This document shows, piece by piece, positions 8,329-17,435 of a DNA stretch of 64,000 nt. This DNA is from Akkermansiaceae bacterium (lineage in GTDB: Bacteria; Verrucomicrobiota; Verrucomicrobiia; Verrucomicrobiales; Akkermansiaceae), in the NCBI GenBank assembly GCA_905182405.1, contig CAJJBQ010000001.1:1984001-2048000 (forward strand), in the 5' to 3' direction. Positions within the stretch are counted from its first letter, which is position 1; every line of letters starts with the position of its first letter. The notes under the pieces were generated by a model. The model was not told where the DNA came from. It ran no database searches and saw only the letters and a list, made by a program, of their open reading frames with translations. The position numbers were made by a program, and so were the translations under genes.

Positions 8329-9702
8329 ATGCTTGAATTGTTTGGAAAACGCGACCGCGCGCGTTCTCACTGCGACGGTTACTCTCGGCGGGACTTTCTT
8401 AAAGTCGGCGGCATGGCGGCCGGGGGGCTTTCCCTCGGACAACTCCTGGGAATGGAAGCGAAGGCCCGGACCGGGTCATCGCACAAGGCCATTATCAACA
8501 TCTACCTGCCGGGCGGACCGTCGCACCTCGACATGTTCGACCTAAAGCCTGATGCGCCCTCCGAGATCCGCGGCGAGTTTCGTCCCATTGGCACAAATGT
8601 GCCCGGGATCCAGATTTGCGAAATGTTCCCGCTACTCGCGAAGATGGCGGACAAGTTCGCGATCATCCGCTCCCTCGCAGACTCCGATGGTGCACACGAT
8701 TGCTATCAGTGCATGACCGGCCACAAGCGTCGCGATCGCTCTCCGGTCGGCGGCTGGCCAAATATGGGTGCTCCCGTCTCGAAGTTGCTCGGTGCCAAGA
8801 CTCCTGGTGTTCCCGCCAACCTTTCCCTGATGTACCCCACGGGCAATCGCACCTGGGGCGAAGCTGGCACGGGCGGTTACGTCGGAAATAGCTACGCGCC
8901 GATGGGCTTGGTCGCCAAGGATCCCAATCAGCGCGCCAAGAGTATGACCCTGCGGGGCATGACGCTCGATCGTCTCATGGATCGCGAGACCCTCCGCCAC
9001 TCGATGGATCGCCTGCACAGCGAGATAGACGCGACCGGGCAGATGGAGGGGCTCGACACCTACAACCAGCAGGCGCTTGAAATTCTCTCGGATGGGAAAC
9101 TGTCCGAAGCCCTAGACATCTCAAAGGAGGACCCAAAGGTCGCGGCGCGCTACGGAGTGAACGATCCGAAGTATCAGCGCGATGGAGCCCCCAAGATGGT
9201 CAAAAACTTCCTCGTGGCGCGACGCCTGATCGAAGCCGGCGCACGCGTGGTCTCACTGAACTACAGCCGCTGGGACTGGCACGGCGGCGACGGATTAAAC
9301 TTCCCGCGTTCCCGCGAGGAAATGCCGCTCCTTGACCAGGGATTGAGTGCTCTCATCACCGACCTGCACGAACGTGGCATGTCTAACGACGTCTCGATCG
9401 TGATGTGGGGTGAGTTCGGACGCACTCCGAAGATCAACAAGATGAACAGCCGTGATCACTGGCCCAAGGCGAACTTCGCCTTCGTGGCGGGCGGTGGCAT
9501 GAACACCGGCCAAGTCATCGGCGCAACTGATCACGGCGGTCACGAGCCAGTCGAACGACCAGTGAAATTCCAGGAAGTCTTCGCCACGCTCTACCACAAT
9601 CTTGGCATCGACCTTGCCACCGCAACCATCGAGGACGCCTCCGGTCGCCCACACTTCCTCGTCGATCCCGGCATCAACCCGATCCGGGAATTGATCGGGT
9701 AG
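8329..9702 (+). CDS. DUF1501 domain protein, Tat-exported
   Basis: The 457-residue protein opens with a twin-arginine signal: SRRDFLKVGG followed by a short hydrophobic run and a cleavage region near MEAKA. The mature part has the DUF1501 sulfatase-like fold: NIYLPGGPSHLDMFDLKP, an SDGAHDC segment, WDWHGGD, MWGEFGRTPKIN, and NSRDHWPKANF near the C-terminus. DUF1501 proteins are abundant in Planctomycetes and Verrucomicrobia and usually sit beside DUF1549/DUF1553 genes; this one stands alone between repeat-rich spacers. Biochemical role unknown; alkaline-phosphatase/sulfatase superfamily membership is by family knowledge. A second DUF1501 gene is at 39788-41107. Confidence 0.9.
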   Translation: MLELFGKRDRARSHCDGYSRRDFLKVGGMAAGGLSLGQLLGMEAKARTGSSHKAIINIYLPGGPSHLDMFDLKPDAPSEIRGEFRPIGTNVPGIQICEMFPLLAKMADKFAIIRSLADSDGAHDCYQCMTGHKRRDRSPVGGWPNMGAPVSKLLGAKTPGVPANLSLMYPTGNRTWGEAGTGGYVGNSYAPMGLVAKDPNQRAKSMTLRGMTLDRLMDRETLRHSMDRLHSEIDATGQMEGLDTYNQQALEILSDGKLSEALDISKEDPKVAARYGVNDPKYQRDGAPKMVKNFLVARRLIEAGARVVSLNYSRWDWHGGDGLNFPRSREEMPLLDQGLSALITDLHERGMSNDVSIVMWGEFGRTPKINKMNSRDHWPKANFAFVAGGGMNTGQVIGATDHGGHEPVERPVKFQEVFATLYHNLGIDLATATIEDASGRPHFLVDPGINPIRELIG

Positions 9703-9996
9703 TCGTTCCCTGCGTCTGCGCCTCTCGCGAACTAAATACAAGTGTAAGGGGTAATTATACTGCAGGCAGCCCAAAGAATTCCCAGCAGTCGATCGTGAAT
9801 TGTGGAGTTGCAAAAGGTAACGATATCACAACATCTCAACCAACTGCTGAAGGAGGTCTCCGGATCGCTGATGTCAGTTCTTTAACACACGTTTCACCTT
9901 GAAATCACGGGGGCTTCACCCGCTGCCGTGCTACTAATAAACACTTTTAGCCGACAAACTTCACACCGATGGGCCAGTTCGACGTATTTCTAAGTC

Positions 9997-10045
9997 ATCA
10001 ACCCCCATTCTCTCCCCTCTGCTCCGGTCCAAAGGCGGCTTCAGG
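9997..10045 (-). repeat. Interspersed repeat copy 3 (inverted)
   Basis: The reverse complement contains CCTGAAGCCGCCTTTG, GACCGGAGCAGAGGGG and GGGGGTTGAT, matching copy 2 over about 48 bp with few changes. Confidence 0.75.
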
Positions 10046-10151
10046 TTATAAACCCAAACTCGGCTAAAAGCACCGCCGATCTGCGGAAATAGCCGCCGCA
10101 CCTCAAGCTGAATCTGGATAGGGCAAGCGCAGGAGCCACTCAAAAATAAAA

Positions 10152-10173
10152 CGACCAGCTATTAAGTTGGTCG
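10152..10173 (-). terminator. Bidirectional Rho-independent terminator
   Basis: CGACCAGC pairs with GTTGGTCG (one G-T pair) around a short loop, with T6 on the plus side and an A-run on the other. It lies 27 nt past the end of the minus-strand DUF3108 gene. Confidence 0.8.
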
Positions 10174-10199
10174 CTTTTTTATGAGCTAATAGAGCCAAT

Positions 10200-10982
10200 T
10201 TAGAGTACTTCTTGCTTGGTAAGCAGGATGCGGACGTCGCCAACGTAGACTGCAGCGCGAATTTCGATTGGAATACGCCACTCATCGTCGCTGAGCCAGA
10301 CAGTGGCTGATTTGAGCTTCTTGTAGGCCTTGAGCTGCATCTTGTCGTCGATTTTCTCCATCGAGATATCGAGTTTGATACACTTGCGGCCTCGATGAGT
10401 GTAGCGACCAAGGACTTTGATGCGCGAAAGATAAGGGGTGGCGACTGGATGGAAGGGCATCACTACTTTGTCCCCATTTTTCAGGGGCATACTACGGATT
10501 TGCAGGAGGCCGCTGAAGAGATCGAGCGAGTTGGGATAAGGATAGCTTTCTTTCGTCGTGCTAACTTTGCCTCCTCGGGTCTTTTTTTCCGATCCGGTGA
10601 CGCCCTTGGAGGTAAAGCGATATTCCTGCTTCGTAAGTTTATCCCGTTCCTTTTCGGAACCTACAAATAGGATGGGGCGGAGGGTTCTTGGATTTTGGAA
10701 ACTGATGTAGTTGAATTGAAAGGGAAAAAGAGCGTGCGCCCAGCCGCTGCTCCCTCCGTAGCCCTGAGAGATGAAATGCTTGGGGTATTTCGGATCCTTC
10801 TTCCCAAAGATGATGGCCATATTTCCAGCCTTGAGTTTGCCATTCCAGGAAAGGTCGTAGGAGAGTTTCGTGGGGCTAATTTTCTTAAGAGAACCGTTTT
10901 TGGGAACATTGGCCTCCTTTTGCCAACCAAGTGAGAAAAGAGTGGAGGCAAAGATGATGGTGCCGATTTTAAGGATTAACAT
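10200..10982 (-). CDS. DUF3108 domain protein, exported
   Basis: The 260-residue protein has an N-terminal signal sequence (hydrophobic residues 2-18) and then a single beta-rich domain resembling DUF3108: KLSYDLSWNGKLKAGNMAI near the start, a DLFSGLLQIRSMPLKNGD segment in the middle, and ATVWLSDDEWRIPIEIRAAV near the end. Family members are periplasmic proteins of unknown function that look like outer-membrane-lipoprotein carriers or beta-barrels. It is divergent from purM across a 106-bp spacer and ends at a strong terminator. Confidence 0.75.
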   Translation of the reverse strand: MLILKIGTIIFASTLFSLGWQKEANVPKNGSLKKISPTKLSYDLSWNGKLKAGNMAIIFGKKDPKYPKHFISQGYGGSSGWAHALFPFQFNYISFQNPRTLRPILFVGSEKERDKLTKQEYRFTSKGVTGSEKKTRGGKVSTTKESYPYPNSLDLFSGLLQIRSMPLKNGDKVVMPFHPVATPYLSRIKVLGRYTHRGRKCIKLDISMEKIDDKMQLKAYKKLKSATVWLSDDEWRIPIEIRAAVYVGDVRILLTKQEVL

Positions 10983-11011
10983 TCTGCTTAATAAACGGGA
11001 CTAAGAGTGAA

Positions 11012-11027
11012 GATATTCACGAATATC
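11012..11027. promoter_or_regulatory. Perfect inverted repeat between DUF3108 gene and purM
   Basis: GATATTC-AC-GAATATC is a 7-bp perfect palindrome with a 2-bp centre, 61 nt upstream of purM and 30 nt upstream of the DUF3108 gene. The position suits an operator for either gene. It does not resemble the E. coli PurR box. Confidence 0.3.
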
Positions 11028-11088
11028 GAAAATGCTCAGGGAAAAGGCGTGACGGAAATCGGTGAGGCGCTAAAACTGTAGTCCAACA

Positions 11089-12081
11089 ATGGCGAGCAAG
11101 GTAACTTACCAAGATGCGGGTGTTGACACTCGAGCCGCTGCCGCGCTGGTCAGCGACATCAAAGCGGATGTCGCACGGACCCAAAAACAGCGGCAACTTT
11201 TCAACTCCTTCGGCCTTTTCGCCGCAGCATTCGATCTGAGTGATTACCGTGAACCGGTGATTGTGACGGGTTGTGATGGTGTGGGGACGAAGGTTGAACT
11301 CCTCCTGGAGCATGGAATGGAAAAGGAGGCGGGGAAGGATCTGATTGCAATGTCGGTGAACGACATCATCACGACCGGTGGTGACCCACTTCTCTTCCTC
11401 GACTATATAGGGATCGCCAAACTTGATCCCGAGCGGATCAAGAAGCTCATCTCAGGAATGTGTGACTACCTTGAGGACTGCGGATGTATTCTCGCAGGTG
11501 GTGAAACGGCAGAGATGCCCGGTATTGTCCCTCCCGATGTAGTGGAGCTTTCTGGATTTTGTATCGGAGCGGTGGAGAAGAAAAATCTCATCAACCCGGA
11601 GACGGTGGAGATTGGAGACCTTTTTGTAGGATATGCTTCCGACGGATTTCACGCGAACGGCTGGAGTTTGGTTCGTCGACTTCTCGAAGAGCATCGAGGA
11701 GAGTTTTCTGATGAGGAACTGCGTGAAATGCTCGCACCCACTCGTCTTTATCATGACGCCGTGAATGATCTGAAAGCGAAGGGTGTCAATGTCCGAGCCT
11801 TTGCTCATATCACGGGTGGTGGACTTCCTGAGAATCTCGAGCGTCTCTTCAAAGGGAAAGGTGGCGATCTTGAAATTCCTTATTGGGAAAACGATCCTGT
11901 GCAAAAGTTGCTGGCCCATACCGATCCTGATGACCGCTTCCATACCTTTAATATGGGAATCGGATGGGTTGCCATCGTTCCAGCAGATCAAGCGGTGGAA
12001 GCCTGTCAGGCAGGGCCTGGTGGAGTCATTCTGGGCGAAGTGCGTAAAGGTGATGGAATCACGGTCAAGGTTCAGTCCTGA
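11089..12081 (+). CDS. purM: Phosphoribosylformylglycinamidine cyclo-ligase (AIR synthetase)
   Basis: Catalyses the ATP-dependent closure of FGAM to AIR, step five of de novo purine synthesis. The 330-residue length is normal. Family motifs are visible: YQDAGVDTRAA at the N-terminus, VTGCDGVGTKVELL, DLIAMSVNDIITTGGDPLLFLDY, ILAGGETAEMPG, and HITGGGLPENLER near residue 240. The start ATG matches the family N-terminus. It forms a two-gene operon with purF 12 nt downstream. Confidence 0.97.
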   Translation: MASKVTYQDAGVDTRAAAALVSDIKADVARTQKQRQLFNSFGLFAAAFDLSDYREPVIVTGCDGVGTKVELLLEHGMEKEAGKDLIAMSVNDIITTGGDPLLFLDYIGIAKLDPERIKKLISGMCDYLEDCGCILAGGETAEMPGIVPPDVVELSGFCIGAVEKKNLINPETVEIGDLFVGYASDGFHANGWSLVRRLLEEHRGEFSDEELREMLAPTRLYHDAVNDLKAKGVNVRAFAHITGGGLPENLERLFKGKGGDLEIPYWENDPVQKLLAHTDPDDRFHTFNMGIGWVAIVPADQAVEACQAGPGGVILGEVRKGDGITVKVQS

Positions 12082-12093
12082 GTTTTTTAGAGT

Positions 12094-14022
12094 ATGAGCG
12101 ATCCTCTTAAACACGAATGCGGCATCGCGGTGGTGCGCTTAAAAAAGCCCTTGGCCTACTTTCAGGATCGTTATGGTTCGGCCCTTTGGGGTTTTAATAA
12201 ATTGTTCCTCCTGATGGAGAAGCAACATAACAGAGGTCAGGATGGTGTAGGGATCGGTTGTGCCAAAATTGGTATGCCGGCAGGGCAGCCTTACATTTTT
12301 CGCCGTCGGGATTCGAAGAAAGACTCGCTTGCTAAGCTCTTCAGAAGCGAGTTGAAAAGTATCGATAAGATGACCCGTAATGGGGTCATTGATCCCAATA
12401 ATCCTGAGGATCTTCGGAAAAATTTTGATTTTGCAGGAGATGTTTATGTGGGTCACCTGCGCTATGGAACTTCCGGTGAATTCGATTCAGGATCTTGTCA
12501 TCCTTACCTTCGCCGAAGCAACTGGCCGACCCGCACCTTGATGGTGATGGGGAATTTTAATATGACCAACTCCGGTGATTTGAATCAGCGGATGATGGAT
12601 CGTGGACAGCATCCAGTAATTGGAACCGATACTCAAACCGTTTTGGAAGAGATCGGTTTCCATCTCGATGAGGCGCATACCGATATCTACCGGGAGCTCA
12701 AACATGAAGGGATTCCCGGCGACCAGACCGCGGCTCTCATTTCCGAACGGCTTAATACGGGGCACATCGTTTCCGAATCAGCCAAGGGCTGGGATGGTGG
12801 ATACTGCATTTGCGGAGTTGTTGGAAATGGTGACCTTTTTGTGATGCGTGATCCTCATGGGATTCGACCCTGTCATTACTTGGAGACCGATGAGTTTATC
12901 GCCTTCGCTTCCGAACGCGTTCCACTCATGACCGTCTTCGAAGCCGCTGAAGAGGATGTGAAGGTTTTTGAGTCAGGCACTGTAATGACAGTGAAGAGCA
13001 ATGGTGAAGTGAGCAGCGAGCGCTTTGCGCCCGAATGTGAGCAAACTCCTTGTTCCTTTGAGAAGATCTACTTTTCACGCGGGAATGATCCGACAATTTA
13101 CAAGGAACGTAAGGCGATGGGCGCAGCTCTTGTGGACCAGCTTATTGACTCGATTGGAGATGATTTTGACAAAGCGATCTTTTCCTTTGTGCCGAACACA
13201 GCGGAGACGGCTTACTATGGGCTGATGGATGGGCTTCGGCTTTATCGACGCAAGCAGGTGAGAGCAAATATTTGGGAGGCGATCCAGCAAGGTGAACTCA
13301 CGGAAGACACGCTCGATGATCTCATCCTTAAAAATTGGCCGGTGGGTGAAAAGATTGCGCACAAGGACATCAAGTTGCGGACCTTTATCTCCCAAGAGAG
13401 CGGCCGAAACCAGCTTGTGTCTCACATCTATGACATCTCCTATGGCGTGGTGAAGGACGGTGATTCACTCGTGGTGCTCGATGATTCGATTGTCAGGGGG
13501 ACCACTCTCAAGCAGTCGATCCTGAAGATTCTAGCACGAACCAACCCCGCGAGGATCGTCATTTGCTCCACGGCCCCACAGATCCGCTACCCCGATTGCT
13601 ACGGCATCGATATGTCAGAGATGGGGAAATTTATTGCTTTCCAGGCCACGATCAATCTTCTCGAAAAACATGGGAAGAACGCGCTGGTTGAAGAGGTCTA
13701 TCAGGATTGTCTCACTGAGATGGCCAAGCCTGAGAATGAACGAAGAAATGCAGTGAAGAAACTTTATGCTGGTTTCACGGATACTCAAATTTCGGAGGAA
13801 ATTGCGAGAATCGTTTATCCTGAAGATATCGGCTGGCATGGAGAGGTGGAGGTGATTTACCTCACTGTGGAGAAGCTTCTCGAATCGATCGCCGGGCCTT
13901 CTGGAGATTGGTACTTCACGGGCAACTATCCCACCGCTGGTGGCTATTCTGTGGTCAATCGCGCTTATATGCACTGGCGCGAGGGAAAGATCGGACGGAG
14001 CTACGATCAATTGCCACTCTAG
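12094..14022 (+). CDS. purF: Amidophosphoribosyltransferase, long form
   Basis: Catalyses the first committed step of purine synthesis, making phosphoribosylamine from PRPP and glutamine. The N-terminal Ntn glutaminase domain starts after a short propeptide MSDPLKHE, giving Cys9 as the likely nucleophile after processing, and shows KQHNRGQDGVG. The C-terminal PRTase domain has the PRPP motif VVLDDSIVRGTTL around residue 465. At 642 residues it is longer than the E. coli or Bacillus type (about 500) and resembles the long form I associate with Bacteroidota and PVC bacteria; the extra length lies between the domains and at the C-terminus. It is 12 nt after purM. Confidence 0.93.
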   Translation: MSDPLKHECGIAVVRLKKPLAYFQDRYGSALWGFNKLFLLMEKQHNRGQDGVGIGCAKIGMPAGQPYIFRRRDSKKDSLAKLFRSELKSIDKMTRNGVIDPNNPEDLRKNFDFAGDVYVGHLRYGTSGEFDSGSCHPYLRRSNWPTRTLMVMGNFNMTNSGDLNQRMMDRGQHPVIGTDTQTVLEEIGFHLDEAHTDIYRELKHEGIPGDQTAALISERLNTGHIVSESAKGWDGGYCICGVVGNGDLFVMRDPHGIRPCHYLETDEFIAFASERVPLMTVFEAAEEDVKVFESGTVMTVKSNGEVSSERFAPECEQTPCSFEKIYFSRGNDPTIYKERKAMGAALVDQLIDSIGDDFDKAIFSFVPNTAETAYYGLMDGLRLYRRKQVRANIWEAIQQGELTEDTLDDLILKNWPVGEKIAHKDIKLRTFISQESGRNQLVSHIYDISYGVVKDGDSLVVLDDSIVRGTTLKQSILKILARTNPARIVICSTAPQIRYPDCYGIDMSEMGKFIAFQATINLLEKHGKNALVEEVYQDCLTEMAKPENERRNAVKKLYAGFTDTQISEEIARIVYPEDIGWHGEVEVIYLTVEKLLESIAGPSGDWYFTGNYPTAGGYSVVNRAYMHWREGKIGRSYDQLPL

Positions 14023-14028
14023 AAAGAA

Positions 14029-14811
14029 TCAAAGTTCGATTTCCAAGGTCACAGGGCAGTGATCCGATCCTAGGACATCTGAATTGATGGAGGCGGAAGT
14101 GAGCTTAGGTGTAAGCTCAGGCGAGACACACCAGTAGTCGATTCTCCAACCGACGTTGTTTCCGCGGGCTCCCGCACGGTAACTCCACCAGGAGTATGCT
14201 GCTTCGGTGTTAGGATGGAAATGGCGGAAGGTGTCAATGAAGCCCGCTTTCAAGAGCTCACGGAGTCCGTCGCGCTCCTGATCGCTGAACCCAGCGCTAA
14301 AACGATTTGTCTTTGGGCGTGCAAGATCGATTTCTTCGTGGGCGACATTGAGATCGCCGCAAATCATGACGGGCTTTCCTTCGCTCTCGAGAGCTTTGAG
14401 GTAGTTGCGGAATGCGATGTCCCATTCCATGCGATAGGGGAGCCGCAGGAGTTCGTTTTTTGAGTTTGGGGTATAGACCGTGACGATGAAGTATTTGTGG
14501 TACTCTAGGGCGATGACACGTCCCTCTTTATCGTGTTCTTCGATCCCCATGCCATTGCGGACGTCGAGGGGTTCGGTTTTGGTAAAGATTGCCGTTCCTG
14601 AATAACCGGCCTTTTCGGCAGAGTTCCAGTAAGTACGGTAATGCCCCAGTTCGAGTGGGAGTTCGACCTGTTCGGGGCGTGCTTTCGTTTCCTGGAGGCA
14701 GAGGAAATCAGGGTCATGTTCGAGCACAAACGCGCTGAAGTTTTTCTTCAGGACGGCACGGATGCCGTTGACGTTCCAAGAAATTAATTTCATGGGACGA
14801 ATCTGCGGCAT
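14029..14811 (-). CDS. xth: Exodeoxyribonuclease III family AP endonuclease
   Basis: A DNA-repair nuclease that cleaves at abasic sites. Motifs of the exonuclease III fold appear in order: ISWNVNGIRA, FLCLQETKA, GYSGTAIFTK, CGDLNVAHEEIDLA, RIDYWCVS and GSDHCPVTLEIEL. The ATG at 14811 gives 260 residues; the ATG at 14793 (MKLISWNVNG) fits the family start better and is probably the true one. It is convergent with purF, with only 6 nt between the stops. Confidence 0.95.
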   Translation of the reverse strand: MPQIRPMKLISWNVNGIRAVLKKNFSAFVLEHDPDFLCLQETKARPEQVELPLELGHYRTYWNSAEKAGYSGTAIFTKTEPLDVRNGMGIEEHDKEGRVIALEYHKYFIVTVYTPNSKNELLRLPYRMEWDIAFRNYLKALESEGKPVMICGDLNVAHEEIDLARPKTNRFSAGFSDQERDGLRELLKAGFIDTFRHFHPNTEAAYSWWSYRAGARGNNVGWRIDYWCVSPELTPKLTSASINSDVLGSDHCPVTLEIEL

Positions 14812-14866
14812 GGCAATTGAAAGTGCGAGTGACTAATAGGAGAAATTACCAATTTGAGTTCACAAA

Positions 14867-14897
14867 AAAACCGTAGCCTCAGAGAGGATACGGTTTT
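14867..14897 (-). terminator. Terminator after the rplM-rpsI operon
   Basis: AAAACCGTA pairs with TACGGTTTT (9 bp) around a 13-nt loop, with an A-run that becomes a U-tract in the minus-strand transcript. It lies 23 nt after the rpsI stop. Confidence 0.85.
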
Positions 14898-14919
14898 AGA
14901 AAAACTGGGGAATGATCGA

Positions 14920-15309
14920 TTAACGTTTCGAGAATTGGAAACGCTTACGTGCACCAGGTTGTCCGGGCTTCTTGCGCTCACGTGCCCGTGGGTCGCGGCG
15001 AAGGAGGCCAGCGGCTTTCAGAGGTGGACGAAGTTCAGCATCGAAGTGAAGAAGAGCACGGGAGATGGCCAACTTGATAGCATCAGCTTGACCGTGTGAG
15101 CCGCCACCACGAGTGTGGGCCTTAATGTCAAATTTGTTTCGGAGTTTTGTTAATTGAAGAGGCTCAAGAATGGTGCCCTGAAGGATCAGGGTAGGAAGTG
15201 CTTCTTCGAAGGGCTCGCCGTTGATGACAATGTTTCCGCTGCCTTCTTCGAGAGTGACGTGGGCAACTGCAGTCTTGCGACGGCCGGAGGCGGTGTAAAT
15301 TTCGCTCAT
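14920..15309 (-). CDS. rpsI: 30S ribosomal protein S9
   Basis: The 129-residue protein has the S9 hallmarks: YTASGRRKTAVAHV at the start, a GGGSHGQADAIKLAISRAL segment in the middle and the basic tail ARKRFQFSKR, which reaches towards the P-site tRNA. It is the second gene of the conserved rplM-rpsI operon, 18 nt after rplM, and is closed by a terminator. Confidence 0.98.
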   Translation of the reverse strand: MSEIYTASGRRKTAVAHVTLEEGSGNIVINGEPFEEALPTLILQGTILEPLQLTKLRNKFDIKAHTRGGGSHGQADAIKLAISRALLHFDAELRPPLKAAGLLRRDPRARERKKPGQPGARKRFQFSKR

Positions 15310-15327
15310 AGAATAAATGGATTAAAA

Positions 15328-15756
15328 TTAGAGTTCGACGGGCTGTGGCTCTTGCGCCTCGTGTGGATGCTCGGATCCTGCATAAACTTTCAGTTTGGTA
15401 AGCTGGGCATTGCCAAGCTTGGTGCGGGGCACCATGCCTTTGACCGCCCACTCAACGAGATATTCAGGACGACGCTTGCGCACCTTAGAAGGGGTCTCGA
15501 TCGTCTGGCCACCGACATAACCGGAGTGGCGAGCATAAATCTTGTGCTGTTCCTTGCTGCCTGAGAGGCGAACGTCGGCAGCATTAATAACGATGACGAA
15601 GTCACCGGTATCGATGTGGGGAGTGAAGATAGGCTTATTCTTTCCACGGAGTAGGGTAGCAGCTTGAACCGCTACTTTTCCGAGGATAGCATCTTTGGCG
15701 TCGATGACATGCCACTTGCGGTCGACGTCGGTAGGTTTGGCAGAGAACGTTTTCAT
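15328..15756 (-). CDS. rplM: 50S ribosomal protein L13
   Basis: L13 motifs are clear: WHVIDAKDAILGKVAVQAA, KPIFTPHIDTGDFVIVINA, and GYVGGQTIETP. The frame is open upstream to 15843, but the ATG at 15756 (MKTFSAKPTDVDRKW) gives the normal 142 residues and aligns with the family; the extra 29 codons are not L13-like. It is first in the rplM-rpsI operon. Confidence 0.97.
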   Translation of the reverse strand: MKTFSAKPTDVDRKWHVIDAKDAILGKVAVQAATLLRGKNKPIFTPHIDTGDFVIVINAADVRLSGSKEQHKIYARHSGYVGGQTIETPSKVRKRRPEYLVEWAVKGMVPRTKLGNAQLTKLKVYAGSEHPHEAQEPQPVEL

Positions 15757-15902
15757 TTCCTGAAAATACCTTGCGATTCGAGGTTTTAAGACTAAGCGGA
15801 TCGAAGGAGCGCGGAACCTATTAAGACGGGTGTGGGGTGTCAACGCAAATATCAGGAATCCCAGACTTGTAATAAGGCCAACTCCGGCTCAGAAATCTCC
15901 GC

Positions 15903-17375
15903 GTGCAAGATTTGCTCACCAACCCTCTCTGGAAGAAGACTACAATCGGTCGACCTTTACCGGATTCCCCTCATGCGGTCGCTGTTTCTCTGCCCACTTG
16001 GGAGAGTGTAGTGGGGTATGAAGAAGGGCGCGAAAAGATCATCCAGAAATTAGAGACTGGATACCCCCGTTTTTTTACGAACCCGATGGTGAAGCGTCTC
16101 TTCGCAAAGGCAACGGATGAGGTGGCTGAAGGGGGGAAGAGAGCTGTCGTGTTTCCGACAAAGGCGGCAGCTCAGCGGGCTCAGCGCTATGTGGAGCGTC
16201 GAATCAACGGAGCGACGAGGATTGCCAGCTATGAAGATGGACTTCAGGCGCTCATCGTTCCGGAAGAAGCGCTTGGTGTCGCGATGGAATATTGGCGTCA
16301 CACGGGAGAGATCGTGAGTAGTCGGCAAGCCGATGATATCCTCAATGAAAGAGAGATCGATGGCGTTTCCAGTGTCATATTGCGCCAGCAGCTTGCTGAA
16401 ACGACCGGTGCTGCACTTGATGATCACTTTGTTTTTGAAAGTGGGATGAGTGCTATTTTTGCCTCTTTCCGGGCGGTGATGGAGCAATCGCCGAGCAAAA
16501 AGACGCTTCAACTTGAGTTTCCATACGTTGATGGGCTTAAGATTCAGGAGAAATTTGGCAATGGCGCAGTTTTTCTCTACGAGACCGAGGGCGAAGATTT
16601 TGATGCGGCTGTTCGTCGGATTCAGGAAGGCGAGTTTGCGGCTGTGTTTTGTGAGATTCCCAGTAATCCATTACTTAGAAGCGTCAATCTGGCGCGGGTT
16701 TCCGAGGCCTGCCGTCAGGGCGGAGTTCCTTTGGTGGTGGATGATACCGTGGCGAGTTGCATTAACGTCGATGTTCTTCAGTTTGCCGATATTGTGACGA
16801 CCAGTCTCACTAAATGGGTCAGCGGAAAAGGAGATGTGATGGCCGGTCTCGTGACGGTGAATGAGAGATCTGCTTGGGTGACTGAGTTCCGAAACTTTTT
16901 CAATGAAGCTACGGCAGGAGGTAGTCTTCTTTACAAAGGAGATTGCAAGGCCTTGATCTCTAACATGAAGGACTTCCCTACGCGCGTGGCTCGTTCGAAC
17001 GAGAATGGCGAGTTGGTTGCTGATTATCTTGCAGAGCATCCTGCGGTCGGGAGGGTTTGGTATCCAAAGTATGTCACGACTCACGAATATCAGCTCGTTC
17101 GGCGAAATTCTGGTGGTTATGGAGGGCTTATTTCCTTCACTCTGAAGCAGCCTCGCAAAATGCCCCGGGTCTATGATGCCTTGGAACTCTGTAAAGGCCC
17201 TAGCCTTGGGACCGAGTTCTCCCTTGCCTGTCCATATACGATGCTGGCTCATTACTTCGAGCTCGATTGGGCGGAAGCCTGTGGAGTTTCCCCCAATCTT
17301 CTCCGTCTTTCGGTAGGGGTCGAGGATGGAGCTCTCATTATCGGTGCTCTCGCCCGGGCCCTCGATCTTGGTTAG
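15903..17375 (+). CDS. PLP-dependent cystathionine gamma-synthase-like enzyme
   Basis: The 490-residue protein starts at GTG; no in-frame ATG precedes the conserved region. The C-terminal 350 residues form a Cys/Met-metabolism PLP enzyme (fold type I). The PLP lysine is in TTSLTKWVSGKGDVMAG, the cofactor aspartate is in PLVVDDTVAS, and VFCEIPSNPLLR and LRLSVGVED are family motifs. The N-terminal 120 residues, including FPTKAAAQRAQRYV, are extra compared with bacterial MetB and recall the long fungal-type cystathionine gamma-synthases. The likely role is transsulfuration from an activated homoserine and cysteine, but lyase activity is possible. A bidirectional terminator follows. Confidence 0.8.
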   Translation: MQDLLTNPLWKKTTIGRPLPDSPHAVAVSLPTWESVVGYEEGREKIIQKLETGYPRFFTNPMVKRLFAKATDEVAEGGKRAVVFPTKAAAQRAQRYVERRINGATRIASYEDGLQALIVPEEALGVAMEYWRHTGEIVSSRQADDILNEREIDGVSSVILRQQLAETTGAALDDHFVFESGMSAIFASFRAVMEQSPSKKTLQLEFPYVDGLKIQEKFGNGAVFLYETEGEDFDAAVRRIQEGEFAAVFCEIPSNPLLRSVNLARVSEACRQGGVPLVVDDTVASCINVDVLQFADIVTTSLTKWVSGKGDVMAGLVTVNERSAWVTEFRNFFNEATAGGSLLYKGDCKALISNMKDFPTRVARSNENGELVADYLAEHPAVGRVWYPKYVTTHEYQLVRRNSGGYGGLISFTLKQPRKMPRVYDALELCKGPSLGTEFSLACPYTMLAHYFELDWAEACGVSPNLLRLSVGVEDGALIIGALARALDLG

Positions 17376-17389
17376 CGGAAAGGCAAAAA

Positions 17390-17419
17390 AATACGGCGGA
17401 GCGTAAACTCAGCCGTATT
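17390..17419. terminator. Bidirectional terminator between convergent genes
   Basis: AATACGGC pairs with GCCGTATT around a 14-nt loop, with A-runs and T-runs on both sides. It serves the CGS-like gene (+) and rng (-). Confidence 0.85.
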
Positions 17420-17435
17420 GAAAATTTGGAAAAGG

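Larger units (their letters stand above)
9703..10199. other. Intergenic region between convergent genes
   Basis: No gene seen in about 500 bp. It holds the inverted third copy of the interspersed repeat (9997-10045) and the terminator at 10152-10173. Confidence 0.6.
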
